Shown here: positions 45,447-55,515 of the stretch, piece after piece | Layout of the letters: each line of letters begins with the position of its first letter | Position numbering within the stretch: position 1 is the first letter of the stretch | NCBI GenBank assembly: GCA_027475525.1 | Contig: JAMWFC010000005.1 | Coordinates: 1,426,001 to 1,490,000 of the forward strand | From: Macrolepiota albuminosa | Taxonomy: Eukaryota > Basidiomycota > Agaricomycetes > Agaricales > Agaricaceae | Length of the DNA: 64,000 bases | Reading direction: 5' to 3' | The notes under the pieces: generated by a model | Told to the model about the DNA's origin: nothing | Databases searched by the model: none | What the model saw: the letters and a program-made list of their open reading frames with translations, nothing else | Translations under genes and position numbers: made by a program

Positions 45447-47180
45447 ATTTGAATGCCTTACTGATTTTAAACGAGGAAGGGACTCTGAGTCAGATCCGCC
45501 GCGCCCCCCGAGACAAGTACTTCACCGACCACGACCCCCGCAAACCCCCCGATGGAACCGACCAGGACCCCGCCTTCTCCCTGTCCCCCGACGAAAAACT
45601 CCTCCTCCGGGACGGCCGCATCTACGTCCCAGATCACGCCCGACTTCGCTACGACGTCCTCCGTCAACACCACGACCACAAGCTCCGAGGACATCCTGGA
45701 ATACGTAAGACCCTCCAGCTCATCTCCCGGACTTACTTTTGGCCAGGGTTGAAGAAGGACGTGACCCGTTACATTCGATCATGCGAGCCCTGCCTCCGGG
45801 CCAAGGTCCCCCGACACCGACCATACGGACTCCTGAAACCCCTGCCGGTCGGGCGATGCCCCTGGTCCTCCATATCTCTGGACCACATCGTCGAACTCCC
45901 GGAGTCTGAAGGGTTCGATGCTATTCTCGTCATTGTGTGCAGGCTAACCAAACAGGGCATCTTCCTACCCTGCCACACCACGGATACCGCCCCGGACTTC
46001 GCCCGGCTGTTCCTCAAGCACGTCTTCGCCAAACATGGTCTCCTGGACGACATCGTCTCCGACCGGGGCCCCCTCTTCGTATCCAAGTTTTGGGCTTTCC
46101 TGTGTAAGGCACTTGAAGTAAAGACTAACCTCTTTACCGCCTACCACCCCGAAACCAACGGTCAGACCGAAAGGGTCAACCAGTCCCTTGAGCAATACCT
46201 CCGGCTGTACGTCAACTACTTGCAGGACGATTGGCGCGCCGAGCTCCCCCTGGCTGAGTTCACCTACAACAACACGCCGCACTCTGCCACCGGGGTATCG
46301 CCTTTCTTTGCCAACAAGGGGTACCATCCTTGACTGACGCTCTTGCTCCAGGACATCCCGTCACACGCCGCCCACGAGGTTGCCCGGGATCTCCAGTCTC
46401 TTCACGAGTTTCTCCGGGAAGAAATCAACACCGCGAACCAGGCCTATGCGAAACATGCCGACCGAAAACGGGAAGACACCCCCGACTGGTCCCCCAGGAC
46501 TAAGGTATGGTTGGATCGACGCCACCTCCGCACCCGCCGGCCCTCCCCAAAACTCGATCACAAGCGCCTTGGCCCATTCAAGATCTTGAAGAAGGTCTCA
46601 TCCCACGCCTACAAGATTGAGCTCCCCCCGGGACTTAAAGGCCTGCACCCGGTATTCCACATCCGCCTCCTAGAACGGCACCCCCTGGATCTCTTCTCTG
46701 AATGACGACCCGAACCCCCTCCCCCGGTCGAGGTCGAGGATGAGTACCACTACGAGGTCGAAGACATCCTCGACTCCCGGAACATCCGCGGACGACCCCA
46801 CTTTCTCGTATGATGGAAGGGATACGGCCCGGAAGACGACACTTGGGAACCGCGCCGGAACCTCGAAGGCGCCCTCGACAAACTCCGGGATTTCCAGCAA
46901 CGGCACCCGGGAAATGACCTCCCCGGGCGCAGGACTCATAGAGGGCAGTAGTGGGCATCACCCCCGCCTCTGGACTCAGTAGGGATTCAACTCCCACGTA
47001 TACTTTCTACCTTCCTTTCAGGATCTTACTCCCTTTTGTTACCTTTTTTCAGCAGCACCCTGGATTCTGGGCAAGGTGCTCTTCCCGGTTCCCCCATCAT
47101 TTTACTTACGCTGTTTTGACTACGGAAGACCAAGTATATACATTTTCTTTATAAGTACAGTATTCTACAAGCTGCCGCCC

Positions 47181-48911
47181 CTAATCGGAACCCCCCTCGC
47201 CATCCCCTCCCCCCGGCCAACCCCAGAAGCCCTCCCCCATCCCCTCCGGCCCGTGCTCCCGCCACACCTCCTCGGCCAGCATCTCCCAGGACGGGAGGGG
47301 CTCACCCTCATCCAGCACCCGCTCGAACCAGGACCCCGGGGCAGGTACGTTTCTTCGCTGGTGCGCGGCCACCAACCGCCCCAGGAGATCCAGTCCACGC
47401 TCCATCCCAGGGGTCGTCACCTCTGGGCAATGCCCCTCCTGGAACGAAGCCAGCGCCGCGGCAACACCATCCAGGAGCAGACGGTGCTCCCGGGCCCAAC
47501 CTGAAGGAGTCAGCAGGAAGATTGAACCTGGCAACGGAGGACTTACTCAAAGATGCCATACGCGCGACTACCACGTCGCAACGCAGGCCTTCCGCCAACT
47601 CCTGCCCCGAAGGGATCCTCTCCAGGATCCCCACTCCCGGCCCCAGCCTCGCCTGTAACGCCTTCAGCCCGGCCTCCCCTTCTCCCTGGGCAACCCTGGC
47701 CTCCCGATCTCCCTCCGGGCTCCTTCCGACCGCTGCCTCCTCCCCCACCCCCTCCTCGTGGCCCCCCTCCTCTCGCCCGACCTGCCCCTGCAGGGTCTCG
47801 ACTTCGCCTGCTAGGAGGCCCCCAGACAGGGGAGAAAACACTGCCGGGGATAGGCGCAGGGAAGATATCGGGGAAGGGGTCCCCAGGAACAGGCACGCCC
47901 TCTTGGGAGGCCCCGGGGAGGGACTGGGCAACGCCCGCTGCTTCCCCTTGTCCAGGTGCCCCCCCTGCCCCCGGGCGACGGACTGAGGGGCCCGGCGCGT
48001 GATCAACACCACGGGCCGGCCCCGGCCCCCCACCCGGGCGACCCCCCGACTCCCCGACCCCCCACTGGGCACCTCTGCAGGCGCTGCAGGCCCCTCCCCC
48101 ACCGGCTCCACCGCCTCCCCCGCCGGCTCTGCCACCCAATCGCGCTCCTCAACCCCCATCCTCCGGGTAATTCCCCTCAGCGGCCATCCCTGCTCCCGGG
48201 CGACAGAACGCGCCCTCCACAGCGCCGACACGGAACAGCGCTCGTGATTGAGGTGGCAAGCCTCGCACACGGCCGTGTCCCGGCAGGACGAGGGGCTCGG
48301 AACTTCGAAGATGCAGAGCACCCTCCGGCGGGCGCAGTGCAAGCACTGCACCGAAGTCAGCAATAGGGATCATAGGTAGGGCACAACTCACCGGTCCATT
48401 ACTCACGTACCAAGCATGAGTAGGCAGTCCCCGGGGCCTCTCCAGGGCCTCCTCAAACAGCTCCTGTGTGGCGCCCACCTACGCGACACGTTGTCCCTCC
48501 GGGACCTCTGCCACGGTCCCTATCGCCATCCGGGAGCAGCGAAAACAAGGGGCAGGCAATCTCGGGCGGGGAGGGGGCTGGGGACGAGGAGGGCGTACGG
48601 TCATCCGCGCGAAAGTCGGCGTGGGGTGACTCGGATAGGGCTCCGGGGGGGCGCTGGGGCCAGCCTCGGGAATAGACTCCGGAAGTCGGCTGGGACCCGC
48701 CTCCGGGGCCGGAATATTGCGTTGTTCTGAAAAGGAAAGGTCAGTGGGGTAAAGGGGTGGCGCGGGAGTACTCACGTTGCTTGATGAGCGCCGCCACACG
48801 CTCCCGGTCAAGACAAGCCCGGTAACGTGCGTCCCGGGCTTCCCACGCCATGAGGGGCACGACCTCGTTCGTTTGCGGGGGCGTCGGCGAATGCGTCGGT
48901 GTTCGCGACAT
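47181..48911 (-). CDS. Antisense spliced accessory gene of Gypsy-2: zinc-cluster-like protein, 4 exons, 524 codons with one TAG
   Basis: On the strand opposite to pol I infer exons 48911-48776, 48726-48407, 48345-47547 and 47500-47181. Introns are GT-AG, about 47-61 nt, with donors GTGAGT, GTGAGT and GTAAGT. The total is 1,575 nt, exactly 525 codons. A single in-frame TAG lies at 48481-48479 (codon 128). The protein starts MSRTPTHSP and has CFRC at 106-109. It then shows C-x2-C-x6-C at 153-163 and, after 15 residues, C-x2-C-x6-C at 179-189, with an extra Cys at 173. This resembles a fungal Zn2Cys6 cluster with a long central loop. A basic and acidic low-complexity middle and a C-terminal block (WAREHRLLLDGV..GRLVAAHQRR) follow. 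It lies between pol and the 3' LTR and is convergent with pol. It may regulate the element or the host; no function is shown. Confidence 0.72.
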
Positions 48912-49025
48912 AGTTGAGTTTGATGGTAAAAAAATTTTTCGTTACGTGGCAGGGCAGGCGCCAGTTCCCACGCTCAGGTCCAGTCCGAACCTCCGGCTAC
49001 GCGCGCCTCGGAGGGTCTCGGCGCT

Positions 49026-49037
49026 GAGGGGGGGTGA
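49026..49037 (+). promoter_or_regulatory. Polypurine tract of Gypsy-2
   Basis: GAGGGGGGGTGA directly precedes the TGTCACGA start of the 3' LTR. Confidence 0.85.
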
Positions 49038-49808
49038 TGTCACGACCCCTCCCCCCCGGAACCTCCCCGGGACACCCCCGGAGCCCCGCCCAGGAACCTC
49101 TTCCGTCAATCCCACAGCGCACCCCGCCCCCACAGCTGCTGACGCCGCCATCACACGCATCAATAACCGCCATCAGCCAGCCCCCCCGGGACCCCTGCAT
49201 CACAGACCCCGGGATCAACCACCATCAACGATCGGATCACGCGGCTCGCATCCGGCCATCACGCATCATGCCCCACGCATCACGACTCCCTCCGTGCCAA
49301 TTGATCGCGTGTCCCCACATGCGCGATCCCGGTATACAGTCCCTGACCGCTACTCAATGACCCCCGGAACTCATCCCAGACACCCCGGAATCCTGAGACA
49401 CGATCCGTAGTACTTATAGTGTAGTTCTCCGCTGTATTCGCTAGTCTTGATATTACTTTGGTTATTGTGTGCCCTTTGCTTGACTGGTACGCCTTGATTG
49501 GTACGCTTCGACTGGCACGCCTAAGTATACGTGTGCTCTAAGTTTTGGTACGCACTTCGCGACTCTTGATTTACTAACTTGGTCTCGTCTTAGAACCTCC
49601 GGTTCACGACTCGACCCCCTCTAACTCTCAGTTACCTCCAACCCAAGACCCCCGGACTCTAGTCCCCTCTCCCGGGATTACCCCTGTCCTTGTCTTGAAC
49701 CCCGGAGTCCTAGCCCCGGAGTTCCAGACACCCGAGTATTCGTAGGTCAAGTCCGCATCGTAAGGGCGTTGCTTTCCCGGAAAGCCCCCGACTCAGCGGA
49801 ACCTGACA
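49038..49808 (+). repeat. 3' LTR of Gypsy-2
   Basis: This 771-bp unit begins TGTCACGACCCC and ends CGGAACCTGACA. It is CpG-rich and similar to the solo LTR at 40226-41010. The sequence after it (GTGGCAGCGC) belongs to an LTR-C copy. Confidence 0.93.
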
Positions 49809-50524
49809 GTGGCAGCGCTTATAAGTTGGAATGATGGCATTTCCCTATGATTGACAGCTTGACGTTTTATCTTGGTGCCTGGCACTACTTAGTGCCTTCT
49901 CTTTACTTGACTGACAGTATTTTTATTAACTTCTCAATATTTAGTTTAATGTATGGCAACCACTTACATTCTTTACAGTTTACCATTCCTTGGCAATGCT
50001 TAGCTGCTTAGCAATGGCAAATTCTTTTTACTATAAATATATACCATTGTCACTAGTTAGAAAAAAAAAACAGAGTACTCCAGTTTACACCCCTCAGTTC
50101 ATCTTATGGTTCAGATTTCTTTTGAGCTGACTAAGTTCATAGTCACCAACTGTCTGAATACTTTTAGCCTGCTTGCTGCAGTCACGCTTATAGAACCTAC
50201 ATGCCTTGCACTTACAGCAGGCATTATGCAGCTTAGTCATTGCTAAGTTTCTAGTTTCCTTGCCACATCCTCTGCCACACTCACTTGTATTTATCTCTCT
50301 TTATTTTTTAGGTGCACTTTTGCAGTTAGCATACCTAACTTACTGCACATCCTTGCCAACTCTCATTACCAACCTTCACCAAATTTTGCTATTCAACTCA
50401 TTTTCTGACTTATTCTCTGGGAACTGCCTGGAACTCTCTCAACCCTTAGCATGTCCAAACACATTTTATATAGGTCAGTAGCCATAAACCGTATCTGCTA
50501 CTGATCTACTTTTGGGCATCATCA
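49809..50524 (+). repeat. LTR-C fragment C3 (3' part), right flank of Gypsy-2
   Basis: It is colinear with the 3' three quarters of C2 (52165-53075) and ends GGGCATCATCA. Its 5' part is missing on the other side of Gypsy-2. It sits inside D3, whose last 27 bp resume at 50525. Confidence 0.8.
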
Positions 50525-50555
50525 GTGCTCAGCCCAAGTAGAAGCCTATCAATGC

Positions 50556-51968
50556 ATTGCTAGCAGGTACTGAAGTTGGCAAGGTAAATCTCCCTTCCTT
50601 CCCTTTATATTAATAACATTGATCCTGGATAGTCAACCCATACTTCTCCAGTACTTGCTAGTTTTCCAGTTGCTTTATTGACTCATACTGCTCTTCCATC
50701 TTCCACCCTCTTTGCTACTTCTATCAATGTTTTGCCCATGCTTGGCAGTCCCTTTTGTAGTAAGGCCTCTCTTGCTTGTACCGCTCCTTATAATTCAGCT
50801 GTCAAATATATTGCTGTTTTTTTTTAGTAATTCCAAGATTAGACTGACTCATTTATTATCCCATGGTCCTCAATTTTACTGTTGTCATTGAGCACACTTC
50901 CATTACTTGTGCTAGCCTTATTAAAGACACTATGTGTTGTCCTTCTTCTTTCTTTTTACCTTTCTAATCTTCTTCAGATCCATCTTTTTACTTGCAGTGT
51001 CTCTTTATATATTGTAAGGGCTCTTCTGACATCATCTAATCTTAGCATCTAATCCTAGTGTCCTTAAGCACCTAAGCAGACCATGTTTACTAACATGAAG
51101 CTCTGTGACCTTTTGCACCTTTGTTGTGACACTATTGTTGTTGATATCAGAATACCTGCCAGAGTCCAAATTATCAGTACTAAGAAGAAGATTACTGTCA
51201 CGCCTCAGAAACATTGGGCCTTTCAAACTAAGGTTGGCATAGTAGGTCTTTTTCTGCTTATTCTTTGTTAATAATGTCACTGACTTCTTCTTCAGTATGA
51301 TAAGTGTTGGTCTGAGAATAATCCTGAAGATTGCTGGTTTCCCACTATATCACTCCCCTGCTACTACTGCAATGCATTAAGACATGGTTGCACTTTCAAT
51401 GGCATTTGTACTTGTGAGGAAGGTAAAAATGCTAGTATGCAAAAGAATTATGAGCACACCATATTGGTTTGTAATGGCAAGGGACTTTATATGGCAACAA
51501 TGAGAATTAGCAGCATCTCATCAACCTATCATCATTAGTGCTGCAAGTTTAGCACTCCCAATGACCCAGGATGGTACCACTATGGCTGCTTTCTTTGTCT
51601 GATCTCCTCATTGTCCTGCTTTGCTGAAGCATAAACCTGCCATCACATTCTCTAGCAAAACTCCTGGTAAGCACTGTGAGTTAGCACCTTCTGCTTTCAT
51701 TGTTTTGTCTACTACCAAGTCATCTGATGAAGGTGAGGCTATTAAGAGGGATGCTGAAGGTAAAGATGATGATGAAGTTCCTTCTATGCTTGTTGTTTCT
51801 AAAGTAGATGAGCTATTAGTAGTATGCACCCTCCTTTTTTAAATTACTTTCCCAATTGCCACTAACCTCCAGTGGTGAACTATAGATTGCTTGTTCTTCT
51901 ACTTCTTGTTTTCTTGTTAATTCAATTACTAAAACCCTCAATCTTTCCTCATTGTTGTAGAGATCTCT
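50556..51968 (+). other. Decayed coding remnant with a Cys-rich patch, unidentified
   Basis: Plus-strand readings with stops give PSSTLFATSINVLPMLGSPF near 50700. A Cys-rich segment CYYCNALRHGCTFNGICTC lies near 51365-51420, in a context beginning WSENNPEDCWFP. A Ser/Asp-rich stretch (51620-51842) follows. It continues after the reversed LTR-C at 54218-54377. CpG is nearly absent. The C-x2-C-x5-C spacing is loosely like the first half of the zinc-cluster in the Gypsy-2 antisense gene, but I cannot assign a family. Confidence 0.35.
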
Positions 51969-52164
51969 TGATAAGGCCCAAAAGTTGATCAGTAGCAGAC
52001 ACGGTTTATGACTACTGACCAGAGAAAATGCATTGGGCACACTAAGTGGTAAGGGAGTCCCAGGCAGGTCCCAGAGAACAAGTCAGAAACGAGTTGAATG
52101 GCAAGTCTTAGTGAAAGCCAGGAAGCAAAGTTGGTAAGAGTAATGTGCTAATGATAAAGTGCAT

Positions 52165-53075
52165 TGATAGGACCCCATACAAGATCAGCACATCAACAGC
52201 AGGCCTGGCAGCATGGCACCAGCTCAGAATATCTTAGCATGCAAGATTTGACCAATTTTGGCAATATTTGACAGCTACACATAGCAAGAAGCAGATCTGA
52301 TCAAGAATAGCACTGACAGCAGACAGAATGACAACTAACAAATAGCATCAATCACTAATAACAGCGCTTAGCAAGAAGACTAATGATCTATTAAAAATGA
52401 TGGACAGCTTGGCGTTTGACCTTAGTAGCTGACAGCGCTTAGCACCTCAATTTAGCATTGCTTAGCATAATTGGACAGACAGAAAGTTCAATAGATTGAT
52501 AGTTTAGCATTGTAATCTGCTGCCTGGCACCACTTAGTGCATTAAATGGATGGTAGAGATCTGAAACCATTGGAGCCACCCTATAAAATTTTCCAATTTA
52601 CCACACTTTAGTGTTATTAGCTGCTTGGCGACAATGAACTCCTTGTAGTATAAAAGTAATTACTGACTTGTGCATACTCAGAAGAACAGAGTTTCTTGCT
52701 CCCACCTACTCTAGTCTTCTTTATGGTCTAGATCTTGTTTATAGTCAGCAACATCAAAGTTTTTGGCAGTTGTAAACTATTGCTATCAAACGGAACCTTC
52801 ACACCTCACTTACATCTACAGCAGGCATTAACATTGCTTAGACCTTGCTAAGCTCCCCTCGTGTTCTTGCTGCTTACCTTGCTGCACTCAACTTACTGTT
52901 TATTCCACAGGTGCCTCACTTGCCAACCCTCTTCCTGACTCTTTATTATTTTACTGATATGACCTCTGGGATCTGCCCAGGACTCTTCTTGACACATTAA
53001 GGAAGCCCAATGCTAGCTTTTGGCTTGGTAACAGTATTCATACATTTGTTACTGACCAAACTTTGGGCATCATCA
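52165..53075 (+). repeat. Solo LTR, family C forward (C2)
   Basis: This 911-bp uninterrupted reference copy begins TGATAGGACCCC and ends GGGCATCATCA. The target duplication GCAT lies at 52161-52164 and 53076-53079. No internal retroelement sequence of this family occurs in the window. Confidence 0.87.
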
Positions 53076-53711
53076 GCATTTAAATAAAAGAGGGAACAGA
53101 TATGAGTAAGGTGCAGCAAGGAGTGCAGCAAGAGAACTGGAGACTTAGCAATAACTAAGCTGCATATTGCCTGCCATAGATACAAGATGCATAGGTTCCA
53201 TATGCATAACTGTGGCAAGCAGGCTAAAGATGTCCAGACAATTGGTGACTATGTACTTAATCACCTCAAAAGAAATCTAAACTATAGGGTGAACTGAGGT
53301 GTAAACAGGGTATTATGTTCTGTTGGTAACTAGTGACAATGGTAAGTATTTATAGTAAAATAAGTTCTCCATTGCTAATTGGCTTAAGGGTCGCCAAGGA
53401 GTGGTGATCTGTAAGAAATGTAATTAAATGTTGTGCATTAAACTAAATAATGAGAAATAAAACAAGAAAGCTGTCCATCTGACTAAGGAAGGGGTGCCAA
53501 GAAATGTCAGGTAGTAGAGTAGACATCAAGCTATCCATCACAAGTAAATGCCATTATTCTCAATCTACAAGCACTGTTATTGGCTAGCTGTACCATATGC
53601 TAATTGATTGATGCTACATGTCACTGCTTGCTAACAGCATGATTGTTAGCTGTCACCTGTCATTCCAGCTGCCGCTGGTGCTATCACTGATCAGATCTGT
53701 TGCTTGCTATG

Positions 53712-54189
53712 CTTCCTTCTTTCACTCCTTATTCCTTCACTCTCCTTTCATTTATTTCCTTATTTCTTCTATCATTCTCTTATTTTGCTATTTCTATTCT
53801 CTCAACACTATCTGTTAGTACTATTCTCAACTTTTGAGGTGCTCTGGTTCTTTAGCTATCATTCAGACAAGTGTGGGCCCCTCAGCACCGCTTCCAGACT
53901 GCTTATATAAGCCAGAGTTTGCCAGAGTTTGCACCTTATTTGTGCAATTGTTTGTGTAGGCAATTTTCAAGTTTCTAAGGTTTTGTTGTACTGTACAGTT
54001 GTTTTTCATGCTTCAGAGGCCCCAGAAGGATCCAACCTAGCATAGGAAATTCCTAAACTTGTTCTCTTTGAATCTCCCTCTGCCAGGTGAGTAGTTATTA
54101 TGATATTGTCAGTACATACTCTAATACACTTTGGATCTCCCTCTGCCAGCTGTGTGACTGAGCCACAGCCTCTAGAGGTTGTCCTTACA
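53712..54189 (+). repeat. LTR-A copy A5, 5'-truncated
   Basis: It lacks about the first 20-25 bp (starts CTTCCTTC) and ends CCTTACA. It lies in C'' where roughly 100 bp of C sequence is also missing, which points to a deletion at its 5' side. Confidence 0.8.
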
Positions 54190-54421
54190 TGCACCTAGCC
54201 TGTGTGGGGTCCTATCACCCTCCTACTGATGACATTCCTATATCTATCAAAAGTGCTAGCCCCACTTCTGATCCTGCTACAGCTAGCAACTCATCTGTTG
54301 TCTTTTTCTTTACTCCTTCCATGACTTCTCCTTGCAGTTCTACCACTCTCCCTAGTACTTGTGAGACCTCCGTCTGAGGAAATCCTGGTGCCACAGAGTG
54401 AGTGCGGCCACTGCTGGAGGT

Positions 54422-54546
54422 TTTCAGAGGACGTCTCATTTCTTCCTGCTTTCACTTTTCATTTCTTCATTCTCTTATTTCTGCTGTCATTCTTTTACCT
54501 TACTGCTTCTACTCTTTCAACACTATTTATTGGTACTATTGTCAGC
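54422..54546 (+). repeat. LTR-A fragment A6
   Basis: TTCAGAGGACGTCTCATTTC and the following pyrimidine-rich stretch match the first 125 bp of LTR-A. The rest is lost. Confidence 0.65.
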
Positions 54547-55192
54547 TGAAGATTACATTGAAGCTAATGTAGTGTGACAAGTCGCTTTATTCTGGGCCAC
54601 AGAGGCTGACTCTGTGAACTGTCTGTGGCCCATAGAAATACCATAAAAAAAAAAGCTTACAGTTAGTATAGATGATTATGAGCTTATACATACACTTTTG
54701 ATACTAGAGTTCTATTCTCTAGTCATACTTTTCTTGCACACCCTCCCACCTCTCTCTTGTTACTCATTCTTGGACTCCATTTTAGACAATCTTTCTTGTC
54801 ATTTTGATTCATATATTCTATCTAGTACATCCAACAAACTGCAGCGGCTAATAGACATAGGACAGATATCATTAGATACAAAATATAATATTTTCCTATC
54901 CTATGCTCAGGTCATCTTCTATGATTCTCCCTTCAGACTAAGCTACTCATCTAGAGAGTGGTCATTGAGGTGAGACTCCCTTGGGAATAGGTCTCACCTG
55001 TGACTGCTCTCTGCAGCAGCTCCACATAGTAAATTGTGATGTCCAAAAGCGCTCACATTAGTCACATAAAAACAATAGTTTTAATTGTTATTAAGTAGTG
55101 ATTCTTTTTAATATTCTAGTTCGTTATTCCAGGTAGGGTGGGTAGGGAAAATTAGTTTGGAGATAAAATGAGCATAAGAGGGCAGTAAAAAA
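54547..55192. other. Spacer left of Copia-3, no gene
   Basis: Segment 54940-55090 is related to 37937-38090. The rest is AT-rich. The original locus is interrupted at 55197 by LTR-F and Copia-3 and continues at 61403. Confidence 0.5.
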
Positions 55193-55200
55193 AGACTTGT

Positions 55201-55515
55201 TGTTGCAGCATTATTGCACAACGATAATATATATATTTGTGTACAGTAGACAATACAATAATAAACTGGAGTCAATGCCAAAAGATGTAAATACAAGTAA
55301 GATGATATACAAAGTAAACAGTGTACCTGGAGTTAATGCCAAAAGATGATATGACCCCAGGTCTCCACATAATATTTATAGTCATGTATATAAGTATGTT
55401 ATGTCATAAAAGAATAATAAATGTATTATAGTGAAACAAAGAAAACATACACGTGTATGAGGTAATAATGATGTTATTTGAAAGTGGTCAGTGTCAGACA
55501 TCACACCCTTCGATA
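55201..55515 (-). repeat. 3' LTR of Copia-3 (with a 61-bp internal insertion)
   Basis: It is 315 bp against 254 bp for the partner. The extra bases lie near 55280-55343, where the word CTGGAGT(C/T)AATGCC is repeated on either side of about 40 new bases. Confidence 0.88.

Larger units (their letters stand above)
42072..46951 (+). pseudogene. Gypsy-2 Pol polyprotein: two retropepsin-like domains, RT, RNase H, integrase, chromodomain
   Basis: Order seen: first protease-like domain with VDSGATDNFI (Asp codon at 42430) ending VLGLPWL..DWR; second with IDSGATGVFI (Asp codon at 42981) ending in the same VLGLPWL..DWR pattern; then RT with YLDD at 44336-44347. RNase H follows (ECDASDYA near 44855, NYDIYDKELLAIVEAFKQW). 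Integrase has H..H..CEPC near 45680-45790 and the catalytic contexts LDHIVELPES, VSDRGPLF and NGQTERVNQSLEQYL. The GPF module (KRLGPFKILKK) comes next. A chromodomain at about 46751-46915 ([19 protein letters not shown]) marks it as a chromovirus. In-frame TGA codons lie at 43893, 45118, 45214 (repeated at 45291), 46331, 46703 and 46811, each at a place where CGA fits. The 77-bp duplications cause the other frame changes. Confidence 0.92.
41618..49808 (+). mobile_element. Gypsy-2: Ty3/gypsy chromovirus, 5'-truncated, with an antisense accessory gene
   Basis: GC- and CpG-rich DNA begins abruptly at 41618 within D3. It holds the C-terminal half of gag with a zinc knuckle, then protease, RT, RNase H, integrase and chromodomain (to 46951). 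A minus-strand spliced gene (47181-48911), a polypurine tract and the 3' LTR (49038-49808) follow. The 5' LTR, primer-binding site and gag N-terminus are missing. Seven 77-bp duplications interrupt the frames and most disappear as frame breaks when collapsed. CpG richness and few stops make it one of the youngest elements in the window. Confidence 0.93.
40197..50551 (+). repeat. LTR-like unit D3 hosting a solo LTR, Gypsy-2 and C3
   Basis: The D sequence is at 40197-40225, 41011-41617 and 50525-50551. The target duplication ATGC lies at 40193-40196 and 50552-50555. About 320 bp of D between 41617 and 50525 is missing. The start of C3 and the 5' end of Gypsy-2 are missing too, which fits one deletion with its breakpoint at 41617/41618. 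Confidence 0.75.
51969..54217 (-). repeat. Solo LTR, family C reversed (C''), carrying C2 and A5
   Basis: Its ends are TGATAAGGCCC at 51969 and GGGGTCCTATCA at 54217 on the plus strand. Flanks CTCT (51965-51968) and CCCT (54218-54221) fit a 4-bp target duplication with one C-to-T change. It is interrupted by C2 (52165-53075) and LTR-A5 (53712-54189). Confidence 0.8.

Noticed and set aside
41878..46813. Strict repeat-induced point mutation at TpCpG as the cause of the stops
   Set aside because: The mutated CpGs are preceded by A, T or C, so the data fit general CpG deamination better.
47956..48366. Plus-strand frames opposite the antisense gene (47522-48730)
   Set aside because: Composed of Pro/Arg runs expected from the complement of a Gly/Ala-rich GC-rich gene. 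They lack motifs and spliced continuity.
40226..49808. Pairing 40226-41010 and 49038-49808 as the two LTRs of one element
   Set aside because: The left LTR has its own GCACT duplication on both sides and D3 sequence after it, so it is a solo LTR. The 5' LTR of Gypsy-2 is missing.
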